Assembly: GCA_963792875.1 (NCBI GenBank)
Contig: CAWBXV010000006.1
Coordinates: 689,652 to 753,651, forward strand
DNA from: JAHEGP01 sp963792875
GTDB lineage: Bacteria; Pseudomonadota; Gammaproteobacteria; Pseudomonadales; JAHEGP01
Length of the DNA stretch: 64,000 bases
Reading direction: 5' to 3'
The notes beneath the pieces are model-generated. The model had not been told where the DNA came from and did no database searches. It saw nothing but the letters and a program-made list of their open reading frames with translations. Every line of letters begins with the position of its first letter. The first letter of the stretch is position 1. Of this stretch, positions 8,848-17,572 are shown one piece after another. A program made the position numbers and the translations under genes.

Positions 8848-9597
8848 ATGATGGAAGAAAAGGAAAATGTGCTGCGTAACATCGTTGGCTTTGATGCAGT
8901 GGAGCGGGACGCGATGAGTCGTGGCGCGATCAGTGAAATGGCCGAGATCCGCCGCCTGAATACTGACGAACTGGTAGCCAAGAAATTGATTTTTCCCGGT
9001 ATGCAGCAGCGCGACATTCTGAACTCCTTCCGCGAGATCAGAACCAAATTGTTACAGCAGTCTCCCAAGGAGAACTTCGTCGTGCTGGTGAGTTCGATAT
9101 GCGAGGGGGGAGGGGCTAGCTTCGTCAGCGCCAATCTGGCGGTGTCGTTCGCGCTGGCAGAAAACAAGACGGCCCTGCTCATTGACGGCAACCTGTACGA
9201 TCCCTCGATCAGCGACATGCTGGTGCCCGATCCGGATTATGGCCTGACCGACTATCTGGAGGATGCCGACCTCGATATCGACGATATCATCTATTCCTCA
9301 GGTATCCCCCGGCTGCGGGTGATACCCGTGGGCGGCCGACGCGAATCGGCCACCGAGTTTTTTACCAGCGAGCGCATGCACCGGTTTATCGAGAGCGTCA
9401 AGAACCGCTATCCGGATCGCTATGTGTTTATCGACGTAGCCCCCGTCAGCCTGTCTACCGATGCGCGCATATTGATGGAGATCTGCGACTACGCGGTGCT
9501 GGTCGTTCCCAGCGGCACGGCGACAGAGACCCAGATACTGGCGGGCATCGACGCCGTGAGCAGAGAGAAGCTCGCCGGTATCGTCTTCAACAACTGA
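8848..9597 (+). CDS. Chain-length tyrosine-kinase-like ATPase (CpsD/CapB/EpsG family) with an atypical P-loop
   Basis: Cytoplasmic partner of the upstream chain-length protein, 249 residues. The fold markers of BY-kinases are present: FREIRTKL activation segment (about 61-68), Walker A-prime ALLIDGN with Asp113, and Walker B YVFIDVAP (about 190-197). The Walker A region, however, reads SSICEGGGASFVSANLA (about 82-98) where the family has GEGKS/T, so the invariant Lys is missing. The protein ends at VFNN without a C-terminal Tyr cluster. Known XrtA-associated EpsG-like proteins include P-loop variants with GGGSSF-type loops (from memory), so this may be a conserved non-kinase subfamily rather than a damaged gene. 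Start: ATG at 8848 or 8851; the TTG at 8845 is less likely. Confidence 0.82.
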   Translation: MMEEKENVLRNIVGFDAVERDAMSRGAISEMAEIRRLNTDELVAKKLIFPGMQQRDILNSFREIRTKLLQQSPKENFVVLVSSICEGGGASFVSANLAVSFALAENKTALLIDGNLYDPSISDMLVPDPDYGLTDYLEDADLDIDDIIYSSGIPRLRVIPVGGRRESATEFFTSERMHRFIESVKNRYPDRYVFIDVAPVSLSTDARILMEICDYAVLVVPSGTATETQILAGIDAVSREKLAGIVFNN

Positions 9598-9630
9598 ACC
9601 ATTGCCGCAGCAGGCATCGTCGGGGATTAC

Positions 9631-11133
9631 ATGAGATTTTGGGGTAAGGTGTGCCCGCTGGGTGTCGCGGTGCTGGCAAGCGGCTCAATCTGGGCGGCGG
9701 CGGACTGGCAGGCGTACGGCGGAGTCAAGCTGGAATACGATGACAACCCTGCGAGGCAGGATAACGGCAGCGATGCCGACCTCAAGCAGGAGCTGACCGT
9801 CGGCGGCCGCCTCAATCACCAGACCCGCACGACGCTCATCAATTTCGATTACCGTTGGATCAACACGCTGTGGCTTGATGACTCCTTCGACAACAGAAAT
9901 ACGCTGCAGGGCAACCTGAACTTCAATTGGGCGCCGGTCAATTTCTTCTCCTTCTATGTCCGCAACACGCGGGAAGACATTCTCGGCAGCTCCGCGGCCT
10001 CCGACACGCAGAATAACCGCACGGTGCGATCGACCTTCGAGACCGGTATGGTCTTCACCGCCAATATCACCAAGGTCGACAGCCTGAATTTTTCCCCGAG
10101 CTATACCATCATTAATTTCGGGGACGGTACCGGAGTAGACAGCGATCGCGTGGGTTTTCTTACCTATTGGGCGCACCGTTTCTCCCCCAACGACCAGCTC
10201 ACGGTCAATGCCTTCGGGCAGAGAATCAACTTCGATCAGGGTGATTCCCCGTTTGCGGTCGACTTCGATCGCGCGCAGGCCTATCTGGGCTACGGCGCCA
10301 AACTGTCGCGCCTGACCTACGATCTACAGTTTGGCTATACCTGGATGAAGCGGGATGACTCCAATCTGCCCGAGGGCGTCTCGGGCGATCAGAATGACTT
10401 CTCCGCGCCGATGTATCGCGCCAGCCTTGGCTATACCTACGACAACCACAGCCTGCAGTTGCGGGCCTATCGCGATATCACCGACACCTCTGCTGGTTCC
10501 GGTGGCTATAACGTGGGCACCTCCGGCGGTGTAACGGGCGATACCAACGCGGAAAATTCGCTGGCCATCATCAAACTGACCAATATCAATCTGGCTTACA
10601 ACCTGAGGTTCGGCGATCAGCGCTGGAACTGGGGCATCGACTACCGCTTTTACCAGCAGGATGTCCAAGGGCAGCTGCCTGGCCCCTCCTTCGGGTCGGG
10701 CGGTTCTTTCCGGCCGCAGCGCGACGAGATCAGCAACAGCGTCGGCACGAGCCTCTCCTACCAGGTCAGCCCGCGCATCCGGGTGCGCGGCTACGGCGAC
10801 GTGCAGCGGATCGATTACCCGAAGGTTGTGACCGTTTCGCAGGGCGAGGTCGATCAGCAGTCAGATCGCTGGACGCTTGGCGCCACCGCCACGTTCGACC
10901 TGTTCCGCTACGGCTTTCTGGACGTTGGCGTGGCGCGGGAGTCAAGGCAGACCGATGTGTTCACCGAATCGTTTGCGATCGTCAATGTCGGGACGCCGCC
11001 AGAGTTCATTCCAGACTTGGAACTGCGAGTCAACGATGAGCAGGACTATGTCAGCCACAGAATCTTCGTGAACTTCCGCCTGGAGTATCCGACCTACGGC
11101 GAGCGCGGCGCAGGGCGCGGCGGCCGCTACTGA
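9631..11133 (+). CDS. XrtA/PEP-CTERM-associated outer-membrane beta-barrel protein (TIGR03016 type)
   Basis: Predicted outer-membrane barrel of the exopolysaccharide exporter, 500 residues. Signal peptide about 1-23 (VAVLASGSIWAAA), then DWQAYGGVKLEYDDNPARQDNG, the usual opening of this family, followed by many alternating amphipathic strands rich in aromatic girdle residues (for example LNFNWAPVNFFSFYVRNTR and LGYTYDNHSLQLRAYRD). It closes with a barrel-like strand, HRIFVNFRLEYPTY, before a short Gly/Arg tail. It sits directly after the kinase-like gene in the same direction and faces xrtA. Function as the export pore is inferred from synteny and fold; the export lipoprotein upstream lacks its own membrane-spanning part. 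Confidence 0.85.
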   Translation: MRFWGKVCPLGVAVLASGSIWAAADWQAYGGVKLEYDDNPARQDNGSDADLKQELTVGGRLNHQTRTTLINFDYRWINTLWLDDSFDNRNTLQGNLNFNWAPVNFFSFYVRNTREDILGSSAASDTQNNRTVRSTFETGMVFTANITKVDSLNFSPSYTIINFGDGTGVDSDRVGFLTYWAHRFSPNDQLTVNAFGQRINFDQGDSPFAVDFDRAQAYLGYGAKLSRLTYDLQFGYTWMKRDDSNLPEGVSGDQNDFSAPMYRASLGYTYDNHSLQLRAYRDITDTSAGSGGYNVGTSGGVTGDTNAENSLAIIKLTNINLAYNLRFGDQRWNWGIDYRFYQQDVQGQLPGPSFGSGGSFRPQRDEISNSVGTSLSYQVSPRIRVRGYGDVQRIDYPKVVTVSQGEVDQQSDRWTLGATATFDLFRYGFLDVGVARESRQTDVFTESFAIVNVGTPPEFIPDLELRVNDEQDYVSHRIFVNFRLEYPTYGERGAGRGGRY

Positions 11134-11194
11134 TTACCCATAAGTCCCGGCCATCGGCTCAGAGGGCGCGGCGTTCGACAACCAGGCGCTCCCC

Positions 11195-11228
11195 GCGCCG
11201 ACCTCAGCCGCCGGCCTGAGGTCGGCGC
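11195..11228. terminator. Perfect 13-bp hairpin between convergent operons
   Basis: GCGCCGACCTCAG (11195-11207) pairs perfectly with CTGAGGTCGGCGC (11216-11228) around an 8-nt loop. It lies in the 159-nt gap between the convergent beta-barrel gene and xrtA. No T-run on either side, so a bidirectional terminator or mRNA 3' end protector is the likely role. Confidence 0.6.
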
Positions 11229-11292
11229 CGCTTGCTGATGGCCTATTGATTGATGCCTTGATGGATGGCGCCACCGCCTTGACGGCGACCTG

Positions 11293-12774
11293 TCATCGGC
11301 TGGCCTTGCGATAATCCTCTTTGATCGACGCCGCGGCGGCCATGGCCTGCATGCGCGCCGGTTCGCAGTCGGCTGTGGGGCAGGGATAGAATATCGCCAG
11401 CAGTGAAGCGTCCTGCCGGCCATGCAGGAAGGCCGCTACCTGATAGATTTTGGCCCAGCTGTCCGACGCGGTGAAGCGATCGCCGACCGCGTACCAGTAG
11501 AGCACTTCGGCCTGCCGGCCGGCGCCCTGAATCACCGCCAGCCGATAGTCGGTGCCGCTGGCGTCGGCGATCGTTCGGTCCGACGCCAGCTTCCAGCTGC
11601 CCTCGTCGGCGATGCGGTTACCCCACCCTACCAGCTCCTTGCCCTGTTCCTGTGAGAGGTAGGTGACCACGTGCAGCTCGGTAGCGGGGGTGGTTCGTAT
11701 ATCCTTGAACACTGTGTACTCGTCGGCCTTCACGAAAGCGGGCTGCCATGAGGTGCTTGACACCGCTGTCGTGAGCGCGGGCTGATGCCGGGCCAGCGCC
11801 AGCGCGAGGCTGTCCGACGCGGCGTTGGTTGACACGGCCAGATACCAGAGCGGGCCGATGACTGCCACTGCGCCCGTGGCGATTGCCGGCAGCCATGGAC
11901 GCTCAAGGCGCTGTGTCGCAGGTACCTCGTCGCTGGCGGCGGTGCTGTCCTGGGCCGAGCTTCTGGCTTCGATTTGCAGCGCGATGTAAAGAAACGGCAC
12001 CAGGCAGATGGCAAAGATGACCCAGCCCAGTGCATCGTGATCTGTCATCAGCGGGCTCTGCATCTGGGTGACGTGGCCGATCATGACCAGGCAGAACACC
12101 CGAATCCAGTTGCATAGCAGGCCGAACGCCGCGGCAATCAGCATCAGCAGAATCTTGTGGCGCATCGACCGATAGTACAGATGGGCGTAGACGGCGCTGA
12201 CGAAGCCCATCATCAGCAGATAGTTGAGGCCGCTGCAACCACCGGCCACGTGCAGGGTGCCAGCGGGGATGCTGATCTGTGTCGACTCGATATAAGCCGG
12301 TATGCCCAGCAGCTTCAGCCCAATCGTGCACACCTTCACGGTCAGCAGCTGCAGCAGCGGGTTCAGTGCGTCCCAGACCGGCACTACCGCGTAGAACACG
12401 GCAAATGGGAAGCGCAGCTGTCTGGCAGTGGCTCGGCCCAGCAAGCCCATCAGCGTAAAGAACGCGATCGCAGGCAGCGCCAGCTGCTGCACGACCTGCA
12501 CATTGGCGATGCGTGCGGACAACCACAGCAGCGTCAGCGCCAGCAGCGGAATGACCGCAGGCCAGTACGGCGCTTTGGGGATGGCAGCCAGCGCCTGCCA
12601 TTGGCGAGCCGCCAGGGCAAGGCATACGCCGAGCACGACCAAGCCATGCGAGTAAGGCTCATTCGGCTGATTCCAGCGCTCGTAAAGCGGAATGGCAGTC
12701 GGGTAGTAGCACCAGGCCAGCAGCAATAAACTGAAGGCGCAGGCCAGGGCGTACAGGAGTCTGCTTTTTGTCAT
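11293..12774 (-). CDS. xrtA: Exosortase A with C-terminal EpsI domain
   Basis: Inner-membrane transpeptidase-like enzyme that cleaves proteins carrying PEP-CTERM tails and probably passes them to a surface glycan. 493 residues: eight or so membrane segments (about 5-290) followed by a periplasmic EpsI-like domain (about 305-490). The catalytic triad is clear: Cys180 in VAGGCSGL, Arg225 in LCNWIRVF and His246 in TDHDALGW. The EpsI part has ELHVVTYLSQEQGKELVGW and LYWYAVGDRF. The gene is on the minus strand, unlike its neighbours, so it has its own promoter in the 113-bp gap shared with the deacetylase. No protein with a clear PEP-CTERM tail is encoded in this window, so its substrates must lie elsewhere. 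Confidence 0.95.
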   Translation of the reverse strand: MTKSRLLYALACAFSLLLLAWCYYPTAIPLYERWNQPNEPYSHGLVVLGVCLALAARQWQALAAIPKAPYWPAVIPLLALTLLWLSARIANVQVVQQLALPAIAFFTLMGLLGRATARQLRFPFAVFYAVVPVWDALNPLLQLLTVKVCTIGLKLLGIPAYIESTQISIPAGTLHVAGGCSGLNYLLMMGFVSAVYAHLYYRSMRHKILLMLIAAAFGLLCNWIRVFCLVMIGHVTQMQSPLMTDHDALGWVIFAICLVPFLYIALQIEARSSAQDSTAASDEVPATQRLERPWLPAIATGAVAVIGPLWYLAVSTNAASDSLALALARHQPALTTAVSSTSWQPAFVKADEYTVFKDIRTTPATELHVVTYLSQEQGKELVGWGNRIADEGSWKLASDRTIADASGTDYRLAVIQGAGRQAEVLYWYAVGDRFTASDSWAKIYQVAAFLHGRQDASLLAIFYPCPTADCEPARMQAMAAAASIKEDYRKASR

Positions 12775-12887
12775 GGCATAACTTTAATGTGTTTTGGTCT
12801 ACAATGACTGGGAAGATTTGAGCATGAGCTAATTCTAGTAGTAATTGACTCCCCGGTCGCCCTTCCAAAAGAGAAATCTGACAGCGA

Positions 12888-13766
12888 ATGATCAACGCCC
12901 TGACTGTCGACGTGGAAGACTATTTTCACGTCTCCGCCTTTGCCCAGACGCTCTCTACCGGACAATGGGAGCAGCTCCCCTCCCGGCTGGAGCACAACAC
13001 CGGCACACTGCTCGACCTGTTCGCCGCACGCGGCGTGCACGCCACCTTCTTTGTGCTGGGCTGGGTGGCGGAGCGCTTCCCGGCCGTGGTCAAAGCCATC
13101 GCCGCCGCGGGGCACGAGATCGCCAGCCACGGTTACAGCCATCAGCTGGTGTACCTGCAGCAGCCGCAGGTGTTCGCCGATGAAGCGGAAAGGTCCAAGA
13201 AGCTTCTGGAGGACCTCTCCGGGTGCCCCGTCAAAGGCTACCGCGCGGCGAGCTACTCCATCACCGACCGCAGTCTGTGGGCGCTCGATGCCCTGGTCGA
13301 GCTGGGTTTCGAGTACGATTCCAGCATATTTCCGGTCTACCATGACCGCTACGGCATTCCCGGGGCGCCTGCCGGAATACACGTCGCCAGGGCGCCCAAC
13401 GGCGGCAGCATCGTCGAATTTCCGCTGACCACGGCCCGCCTGTTCACGTGGCGCCTGCCGGTGGCCGGTGGCGGCTATTTCCGCCTTTACCCCTACTGGC
13501 TCAGCCGCCTGCTGCTGGGCAGGAGCGTGAAGGATGCCGATCACCCCTTCATTTTTTATCTGCACCCCTGGGAGGTAGACCCTGGTCAGCCTCGCATCGC
13601 TGACGCGCCACTGCTGTCAAAATTTCGCCACTACCTCAACCTGCACCGCTGCCAGGGGCGCCTGGAGCATCTGATCCGGGATTTCAGCTTTGGCAGAACC
13701 TCAGATGTCATCGCGGCCTATCAGGCGCGGGGGCCGCTGCCGGTGTACGACTATGGCCGGCGTTGA
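12888..13766 (+). CDS. XrtA-system polysaccharide deacetylase (NodB fold)
   Basis: Removes N-acetyl or O-acetyl groups from the exopolysaccharide, probably in the periplasm although no signal peptide is visible. 292 residues. The family opening NALTVDVEDYFHV supplies Asp8 and Asp11; the metal-binding motif SHGYSH gives His81 and His85; RAASYSI and the late FYLHPWEVDP motif complete the active site. This short DVEDYF-type arrangement is typical of exosortase-linked deacetylases rather than the lipoprotein PgaB type. It is divergent from xrtA, and its 3' end overlaps the FemAB-like gene by 14 nt, so the two are co-translated. Confidence 0.93.
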   Translation: MINALTVDVEDYFHVSAFAQTLSTGQWEQLPSRLEHNTGTLLDLFAARGVHATFFVLGWVAERFPAVVKAIAAAGHEIASHGYSHQLVYLQQPQVFADEAERSKKLLEDLSGCPVKGYRAASYSITDRSLWALDALVELGFEYDSSIFPVYHDRYGIPGAPAGIHVARAPNGGSIVEFPLTTARLFTWRLPVAGGGYFRLYPYWLSRLLLGRSVKDADHPFIFYLHPWEVDPGQPRIADAPLLSKFRHYLNLHRCQGRLEHLIRDFSFGRTSDVIAAYQARGPLPVYDYGRR

Positions 13767-15240
13767 GCTGGATGGCGCCGTCAGACGGAACATGCTCAGC
13801 GATCCGCTGGCGTGGGTGCGGCAGCATGGCGTAGTGGTCAGCGAGGGTGCGCTTGCGGGTCTGCTCGAGCAGCGCCAGCAGCTGCTCGAGCGCCAGCATG
13901 CCCTCGAGCTGGCGTCGCGCCAGTTGTCCAAGGCCATCGGCGCGGCCAAGGCACAGGGCGCGCCGTTCGCTGAGCTGCTGGAGCGCAAGCGCGTCGTCAG
14001 CGCAGAGGAGAAAGCTCTGCGCGGCGTGCTCAAGGAGCGGGAAGCCGGCATCGTCACCCTGCTGACGGCGGCGCCGGCGGGCAACGACGACCGCGCCATC
14101 GCGCCGCCCGCGGCAGGCGAGGCAGGGACAGCGACGGCTGCCGCAGCGTCGGCTGCCGCAGCATCGGCTGCCGCAGCGACGGCTGCCGCAGAGCACACCA
14201 TCGACCTTGCAGCGCTCGTCGTCTCCGTCGTCACCGGACCGCCGGCAGCCGATTGGGATGACTTCGTCGGCACCCATGCCGACGCAACGGTCTACCACTT
14301 GAGCGCCTTCAAGCGCATCGTCGAGGACAGCTTCGGCCACGAGACGCTCTACCTGCAGGCGCGCAGCCATGGCACGCTGCAGGGGCTGCTGCCGCTGGTG
14401 AGGCTCCAGAGCCGGCTGTTCGGCGATTTTCTCGTGTCGATGCCTTTCTTCAATTACGGTGGGGTCCTCGCGCGCTCTGATGCCGTGGCAGAGCAGCTGC
14501 TGCAGCATGCCCGCACGGTCGCGCTCGAGCAGGGTTGCAGCCACATCGAGTACCGCCACCTGCGGCCGCGACCCGGTCTGCCGCTGCGTGACGACAAGGT
14601 GGCCATGTGGCTGGCGCTGCCGCCGACCGAAGCGCAGCTATGGCGCGCGCTCGGCAGCAAGCTGCGGTCCCAGATCAAGCGCGCTGAGCGCTTTGATCTG
14701 TCCGTTGATTGCGGCGGGGTCGAATTGCTGGATGAGTTCTACCGGGTCTTTGCCCACAACATGCGCGATCTGGGTACGCCGGTGTATGCCCGGCAGTTTT
14801 TCCACAACATCATGACGTCCCCGCTACCCGACAAGCGCCTGGTCATCGTAAGGCGCGGCGGCGAGCCCGTGTCGGCGGCGCTGCTGATCGGCTTCAGGGA
14901 CCGCATGGAGGTGCCCTGGGCGTCGACGCTGCGCAGCGCCAACCGGTTCGACGCCAACATGTTCCTGTACTGGGAGCTGCTGCGGCAGGCCTGCGGCAGC
15001 GGCTACCGGCTGTTCGACTTCGGCCGCTCCACGCGCGACGCCCCCACCTATCGCTTCAAGAAGCAGTGGGGTGCCGAGCCCCGGCAGCTCTACTGGCACT
15101 ACTGGCTGGCAGCCGGCGGTGAGCCGCCCAGAATGAACCCCGACAACCCCAAGTACCGCGCGGTCATCGCCCTGTGGCAGCGCCTGCCGGTGTGGCTGAC
15201 GCGCCTGGTCGGGCCTCATATCGTCAAGTATCTGCCTTAG
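13753..15240 (+). CDS. FemAB-family XrtA-associated acyltransferase with an N-terminal seryl-tRNA-synthetase-like arm
   Basis: 495 residues in three parts. (1) Residues about 10-110 look like the complete tRNA-binding N-domain of seryl-tRNA synthetase: a NMLSDPLAWV start resembling LLRNDPEAV, a helical hairpin with ASRQLSKAIGAAKAQG at its turn resembling the SerRS ERNSRSKSIGQAKARG segment, and a LLTAAPAG exit resembling LTIPNLP. (2) An Ala-rich linker, about 124-147, is encoded by a 15-bp tandem repeat. (3) A FemAB/GNAT-like domain, about 150-495, has LQGLLPLVRLQSRLFG, FFNYGGVL, SQIKRAERFDL and FDFGRSTRDAPTYRFKKQW. FemAB enzymes transfer amino acids from aminoacyl-tRNA; XrtA-linked members are of unproved function. 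ATG 13753 is chosen because it overlaps the deacetylase stop and starts the SerRS-like domain. Confidence 0.88.
   Translation: MAGVELDGAVRRNMLSDPLAWVRQHGVVVSEGALAGLLEQRQQLLERQHALELASRQLSKAIGAAKAQGAPFAELLERKRVVSAEEKALRGVLKEREAGIVTLLTAAPAGNDDRAIAPPAAGEAGTATAAAASAAAASAAAATAAAEHTIDLAALVVSVVTGPPAADWDDFVGTHADATVYHLSAFKRIVEDSFGHETLYLQARSHGTLQGLLPLVRLQSRLFGDFLVSMPFFNYGGVLARSDAVAEQLLQHARTVALEQGCSHIEYRHLRPRPGLPLRDDKVAMWLALPPTEAQLWRALGSKLRSQIKRAERFDLSVDCGGVELLDEFYRVFAHNMRDLGTPVYARQFFHNIMTSPLPDKRLVIVRRGGEPVSAALLIGFRDRMEVPWASTLRSANRFDANMFLYWELLRQACGSGYRLFDFGRSTRDAPTYRFKKQWGAEPRQLYWHYWLAAGGEPPRMNPDNPKYRAVIALWQRLPVWLTRLVGPHIVKYLP
14133..14192 (+). repeat. Four 15-bp tandem repeats inside the FemAB-like gene
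   Basis: Units GACGGCTGCCGCAGC, GTCGGCTGCCGCAGC, ATCGGCTGCCGCAGC and GACGGCTGCCGCAGA follow each other without gaps and encode T/S-A-A-A-A linker units between the SerRS-like arm and the acyltransferase domain. The repeat is in frame, so copy number can change without breaking the gene. Confidence 0.85.
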
Positions 15241-15254
15241 CCGGGCGGGGGGCA

Positions 15255-16253
15255 TCACAGCAGGCCGGACAGCCTCGCCAGCGTGCTGGTGCGGGTACGG
15301 GTGGCGTCCTCGTGCATGCCGATGCGCTGCAGCTCGTGGGCCGGCGTCGCCGCGTGGTTGATGCCGCGGCGGGTGGTGACCGCCAGGCGGTAATGTTCCC
15401 GTACCAGCTGCAATGCCCCGGGCGATACGTCGCCGTTCGGGTAGCAGAACAGCTCGACGGGCGCGTCCAGGTTGTTCTCCAGCGTGGACTTGCTGGCGAC
15501 GATCTCGTGGCTCAGCGTGGCCGCATCCAGCGTGGGCAGCAGGCGGCGGTGATTGCTGGTATGGCTGCCGATCTCCACCAGGCCGCTCGACGCCATCTCG
15601 CGCAATTGCTGCCAGTCCGCCAGCGCGGGCGCCGGCGCTGCGAATGAGGGCAGCGCCTGCTCCAGGCGGTCCAGCCGGTGCTCTATTTCCTCATCGCCCA
15701 TGGCTTTGCAGGCGGCGATGACGGCCGCCAGCTGCTCGCGCTCCGACTGCTCCGCATGCCGCCTCAGGGCGCCGGCCAGCCAGTCGGCATCGGGCTGCTC
15801 CAGCAGCGCGCGGCGATGCCGGGTCAGCAGTGTGGCGATGCGATTGGGCCAGAACTGCCGGTTGGTGCCGATCATCTCCGCCACCGCGAACAGCGTCGCC
15901 GGCGTCTGTGTCTCGCGCAGCACCGGCAGGGCAAACTCGTAATTGTCCCGCCAGCCGTCATCGAAGGTGATGGCGCAGGCCTTGCGCGGCAGGGTCTGCC
16001 CCGCTTCGCGCCGCTGCAGCCACGCCGAGAGGGGCATCAGCTCGAAGCATTCGGCGGCAATCTGCAGGTGCAGCCGGAAGGTCTCGGGGGTGACCACCAT
16101 GCCGGGCTCCTCCTCGGCAAAGCGGGGGTCCGATGCCGGCAGCACCCGGTGGTACATCAGCACCCACAGGCGGGGTTTCCCGCCGGGCCAGCGCTGTCGT
16201 CCGACGGTCGCGGCCAGGTGCTGGGCGCTCGTTTTCAGCATGCGTTTGATCAT
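15255..16253 (-). CDS. Polysaccharide deacetylase family protein (second NodB-type enzyme)
   Basis: 332 residues. NodB-fold motifs: LWVLMYHRVLP near the N-terminus, ITFDDGWRDNY (catalytic Asp pair), and later IGSHTSNHRRLL (metal His pair) and LFCYPNGD. It belongs to the longer YHRV class common in polysaccharide loci, distinct from the XrtA-specific enzyme at 12888. The ATG at 16253 (MIKRMLKTSA) is preferred over the upstream in-frame start, whose Arg-rich extension looks untranslated. It lies convergent to the FemAB-like gene and 88 nt downstream of wecB on the same strand, probably in one transcript. Confidence 0.85.
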   Translation of the reverse strand: MIKRMLKTSAQHLAATVGRQRWPGGKPRLWVLMYHRVLPASDPRFAEEEPGMVVTPETFRLHLQIAAECFELMPLSAWLQRREAGQTLPRKACAITFDDGWRDNYEFALPVLRETQTPATLFAVAEMIGTNRQFWPNRIATLLTRHRRALLEQPDADWLAGALRRHAEQSEREQLAAVIAACKAMGDEEIEHRLDRLEQALPSFAAPAPALADWQQLREMASSGLVEIGSHTSNHRRLLPTLDAATLSHEIVASKSTLENNLDAPVELFCYPNGDVSPGALQLVREHYRLAVTTRRGINHAATPAHELQRIGMHEDATRTRTSTLARLSGLL

Positions 16254-16341
16254 AGGATTCCGGTGGTAGCGGCAGCGGCAGTGGAAAGCTGCGGGTCGAA
16301 GACGTTCTGGCGCTCGCCGCAGCCTGGTGGCGAGCGCAGCA

Positions 16342-17523
16342 TCAGCTTGTGCTCGCGGCAAAGGACACTATTTCACCCGCCCCGGTGAAGTGGCGCTCCA
16401 GGGCCCGCACGATGCGCTCGGCGGCGTGGCCGTCGCCATAGGGGTTGATGGCGCGGGCCATCTGCCAGTAGGCCCGCTGGTCGGTCAGCAGGGTCTCGAC
16501 GCCGTCGATGATATCGGCCTGGCGGGTGCCCACCAGCTTGACCGTGCCGGCGTCCACGGCCTCGGGCCGCTCCGTGACATCGCGCATCACCAGCACGGGC
16601 TTGCCCAGTGACGGAGCCTCCTCCTGCACGCCGCCGGAATCGGTGAGCACCAGGTCGCACTTGTCCATCAGCCACACGAACGGCAGGTAGTCCATGGGCG
16701 CCAGCAGATGCACGTTGTCGAGCCCCTGCAGGATGGTCCTGACGGGGGCCTGCACGTTGGGGTTCAGGTGCACCGGGTAGACGAAATCCCAGTCGGCATG
16801 GCGGCTGGCCAGCAGCCTGATGGCGCCGCACAGATCGGTGAACCCCTGGCCGAAATTCTCGCGCCGGTGGCCGGTAATGAGCACGAGCTTGCGCCCGCGG
16901 TCCAGCGCTCGCTCGATCAGCGCGCTGCCGAGGTGTGCGCCGAAGGCGTCCACGCTGTGAGTGTTCACCTTGTCGCGCACCCACAGCAGCGCATCGATCA
17001 CCGTGTTGCCGGTAACCAGGATGGTGGACGGCGTCCGGGCCTCCGCCAGCAGGTTGTCCCGCGCCCTCGCCGTCGGCGCAAAGTGCAGGCTGCACAGCGG
17101 AGCGACCAGGGAGCGGTTGGCCTCCTCGGGAAACGGTGCGCTCATGTCGCGGGTGCGCAGGCCCGCCTCCACATGGCCCAGTGGAATCTGCTCGTAAAAT
17201 GCTGCCAGGCCCGCCGCGAGGCAGGTGGTGGTGTCGCCGTGCACCAGCATGTAGTCGGGCTTTTCCTCCCTGATCACATCGCGCATGCCGAGCAGCACCC
17301 GGCTGGTCACGTCGAACAGGTCCTGCCCGGGCGACATGATGTCGAGGTCGTGATCGGTCGCTATCTCGAACAAATCCAGCACCTGGTCGAGCATCTGGCG
17401 GTGCTGCGCCGTCACGCACACGATCGGCTGCAGTATGCTGGATGCCCTGAGCTTGCGCACCACCGGCGCCATCTTGATGGCCTCGGGCCGGGTGCCGAAA
17501 GCGACCAGTATTTTCCGTTTCAT
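16342..17523 (-). CDS. wecB: UDP-N-acetylglucosamine 2-epimerase (non-hydrolysing)
   Basis: Converts UDP-GlcNAc to UDP-ManNAc. 393 residues, standard length. N-terminal VAFGTRPEAIKMAPV, then VHGDTTTCLA, GHVEAGLRT, the sugar/UDP-binding ITGHRRENFGQG and the C-terminal LTDSGGVQEEAPSLGKPVLVMRD. With the TviB-like dehydrogenase it could supply ManNAc-uronic acid, though the TviB type usually acts on UDP-GlcNAc directly. Same strand as the deacetylase downstream and the ligase-like gene upstream. Confidence 0.95.
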   Translation of the reverse strand: MKRKILVAFGTRPEAIKMAPVVRKLRASSILQPIVCVTAQHRQMLDQVLDLFEIATDHDLDIMSPGQDLFDVTSRVLLGMRDVIREEKPDYMLVHGDTTTCLAAGLAAFYEQIPLGHVEAGLRTRDMSAPFPEEANRSLVAPLCSLHFAPTARARDNLLAEARTPSTILVTGNTVIDALLWVRDKVNTHSVDAFGAHLGSALIERALDRGRKLVLITGHRRENFGQGFTDLCGAIRLLASRHADWDFVYPVHLNPNVQAPVRTILQGLDNVHLLAPMDYLPFVWLMDKCDLVLTDSGGVQEEAPSLGKPVLVMRDVTERPEAVDAGTVKLVGTRQADIIDGVETLLTDQRAYWQMARAINPYGDGHAAERIVRALERHFTGAGEIVSFAASTS

Positions 17524-17572
17524 GTGCCGTGATCCGTTAGTTGGGCCATCAGTGGTGGCCGGCTGCGCAGGC

